The position numbers were made by a program, and so were the translations under genes. Of a stretch of 64,000 bases of DNA, positions 61,815 through 64,000 are shown piece after piece; within the stretch, counting starts at the first letter, position 1; the number at the start of each line of letters is the position of its first letter. Origin of the DNA: Unio delphinus (lineage: Eukaryota; Mollusca; Bivalvia; Unionida; Unionidae). The stretch is taken from positions 1,855,001 through 1,919,000 of the forward strand of contig JAQISU010000115.1 in the NCBI GenBank assembly GCA_029339505.1, written 5' to 3'. The notes under the pieces were generated by a model. The model had not been told where the DNA came from and searched no databases. It saw only the letters and a list, made by a program, of their open reading frames with translations.

Positions 61815-63525
61815 TTTGGCTGGAAACAGGTCATGAAGATGTAAACGCATACTTCCTTTAGTTAGCCAACGCTATTCTTGTGAGAGGTCGCATACCGTAT
61901 AACAATTTAATGAAGTCCAATCGCAGTTTGACCAACCCAGTGTAAGGGACTATTTCATGCTCAAATTTAATGCCACAACCACCTGATTCATATACAAATT
62001 CATTTTTTAAAATAGCATTTTCAAACTGCTCACAGTTTTTGATACCTACACCAAAACAAAGAATACGAATATTATGCACTTGATCCGACCAGTCAAAGGA
62101 AGTTCATAATAAGATAACTTAATATACCCCAACCCCAAATTCATACATGCAATAGTCACGTCTGAATGTCAGTTTTGACACCCAATGATGCGCATAGTGC
62201 AAATGCATGCCAGTTTCCGATGTGGAAACATTGAGAAAAGAAAAGTTTGAATTATAATTGTGTGATGCAGCCAATGACGGAGCACATCATCAAAATCCAA
62301 GGCAATGACACATTAGCACATTCGAGACTACATTAACACATTCATTGTTGGAACCTTTCTGGAATTCCACTTCAATTCAATTCTAAGTGCATACATTTCT
62401 ACAACTTTTAGGGCTATATGGGATTGAAGCCACAATGGTGTAAGTTCTTTTTAAATTTCACTTTGCATCGTAGAGAAATCGAAATTTACAAGACTTGTTC
62501 GTTTTCCATCTTTCTCTAACTTAATGTAAAACCATAGACTTGTAACAGTACTAATCAACGTAATGCATTTTGAAAATAATTGCCATCCGGTTCGTTTTTC
62601 AGATATTCGCCTTGTCTTAAACCACGTGTCTACTGATATGGGTTGCTATCTCTGCTTCCTACCCGAATATTGGCATTTTACTCCCTAGATAATGTGAAGC
62701 AACTATGGGAGGTGTACATGCCTGATATTAGTTTCAAAAACAGCACAAGATCGGATAATGTTATTCACAATATATCCATATCTCTGAATATTAACTAATA
62801 ATAGCTGAAAACGTCTTATCGTAGCCTTCAATTGCGAAACTATCCTCTGCCACTTTTATAAAGAACTGACAAATGTAATAGATTGATGTTTTGTTCATTA
62901 CTTAACCATTAGACGGCCAGATTGGATGCAATGGCATAGAAATATTAAGGATGCATACAATAGTCAAATGTGTTCACTATGTTCGAAGTCGGAAATAAAA
63001 CAACTGCATTCGCAACAACAAAAATGACATTTGTAAGTACCTATGTTAATTTGACCGCAGCAACACAAATTATAAAACAGTAGCTTGCAATTAAATCCAT
63101 TGTTTTATTATTACAGTAATACACAACATTTTGGACTAAATTCAGTACATGTACATGTAATTAACTCATGGTATAACGTATTACGCTAAATAACAAAATA
63201 AATTATTTCAGTGTGTGTAGTCAAAAAGATCGATGAACTAATGGGGCGCAATTTTTGTGTATAACTCAACTCCACTGGGTAGTAAATATCAAAATGTCAT
63301 TTGACTCGTCAAAGGTCCTAGCTGACGCCATTTAGAAGAACATTCCTGGTGCATCCAAACAGAAAGTACATTGTGTTCCCTAGCAAAAGTACAGCACTAA
63401 TTCGTATACATATTACATACCTAACTCATAGCTCTAATAGTAATGCTTTATCTGGTATTTCATTAGAATCTTCATGACCTACATAAACAAACGAAGATAC
63501 AAAATATGCGGACCAAGTAGACTGA
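61815..63525. other. Intergenic, nothing assigned
   Basis: The minus frame 61858-62079 has no recognisable domain. No other structured signal. Confidence 0.45.
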
Positions 63526-63529
63526 AGGT

Positions 63530-63960
63530 ATGTGTATTTTAGCACTAAATGACATATACGGTTGTATTGTACAAAAACCATGTATATCTTACCACTAACT
63601 GACATATACGGCGGTATTGTACAAAATCCGTGTGTAGTTTAGCACTAAATGACATATACGGCGGTACTGTACAAAATCCGTGTGTATTTTAGCACTAAAT
63701 GACATATACGGCGGTATTGTACAAAATCCATGTGTATTTTAGCACTAAATGACATATACGGCGGTATTGTACAAAATCCGTGCGTATTTTAGCACTAAAT
63801 GACATATACGGCGGTATTGTACAAAATCCATGTGTATTTTAGCACTAAATGACATATACGGCGGTATGGTACAAAATCCATGTATATTTTAGCACTAAAT
63901 AACGTATACGGCGGTATGGTGCAAAACATGTATTTAGAACTAAATGTATACGGTGGTATC
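63530..63960. repeat. ~49-bp tandem repeat, about 9 copies
   Basis: The unit 'tttagcactaaatgacatat' + 'acggcggtattgtacaaaat' + 'ccgtgtgta' repeats about nine times, degenerating at the window's right edge. Confidence 0.95.
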
Positions 63961-64000
63961 TTAAAAATATATTGCTGAGTATGTTATTAATAATAATTAT

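Overview
This is an AT-rich, intron-bearing metazoan genomic window, most likely from a mollusc. The evidence is a myoinhibitory-peptide/WWamide neuropeptide precursor of lophotrochozoan type (W-X5-W-Gly-Lys-Arg peptides), a fibrinogen-related-domain secreted protein of the kind expanded in molluscs, SINE-like tails ending in 'ggcgttaaac' plus a short tandem repeat, and very heavy micro- and minisatellite content. I cannot separate bivalve, gastropod or other class from sequence alone. No rRNA, tRNA, CRISPR array or bacterial-type operon was seen. Only three host loci are well supported, and they are unrelated to one another. (1) 19821-24251 (+): a two-exon neuropeptide precursor with 14 amidatable tryptophan peptides. 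Its second exon completes a textbook EF-hand calcium-binding loop at the C-terminus, which is the most interesting observation here. (2) 39901-42377 (+): a four-exon THAP zinc-finger gene with one in-frame stop and two frame disruptions, probably a decaying copy. (3) 53140-58730 (+): a two-exon secreted protein with a glycosylated stalk and a C-terminal fibrinogen-related domain whose calcium site is not conserved. Its 4.2-kb intron is full of satellites. Layout: 1-19.4 kb is gene-poor, with many short tandem arrays, a 47-bp satellite of about 24 copies (8.7-9.85 kb), a diverged ~30-bp array split by an (AT)n tract (11.2-12.2 kb), a 630-bp inverted-repeat transposon with target duplication (12.2-12.8 kb) and the 3' end of a CR1/L2-like LINE (13.0-14.2 kb). 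19.4-24.5 kb is the neuropeptide gene. 24.5-30 kb is mostly intergenic with a 42-bp array. 30-35.4 kb holds two adjacent decayed LINEs of different clades. 35.4-36.3 kb is CA-rich low-complexity DNA. 36.6-38.1 kb carries an unrecognised 226-codon reading frame. 38.1-39.8 kb (minus) is a broken Ty3/gypsy element in which protease runs directly into integrase, as in Gmr1-like elements. 39.9-42.4 kb is the THAP locus. 42.4-48.5 kb is unassigned apart from small minus-strand coding remnants. 48.5-49.05 kb is a 49-bp satellite, and 49.46-51.29 kb (minus) is the best-preserved CR1/L2-like LINE with an intact YADD motif. 53.1-58.7 kb is the fibrinogen-domain gene. The last 5 kb carries more minisatellites (51-, 36-, ~28- and ~49-bp units). 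The three copies of one LINE family at different decay stages, two of which have grown internal tandem repeats, suggest how some of the satellites may arise.
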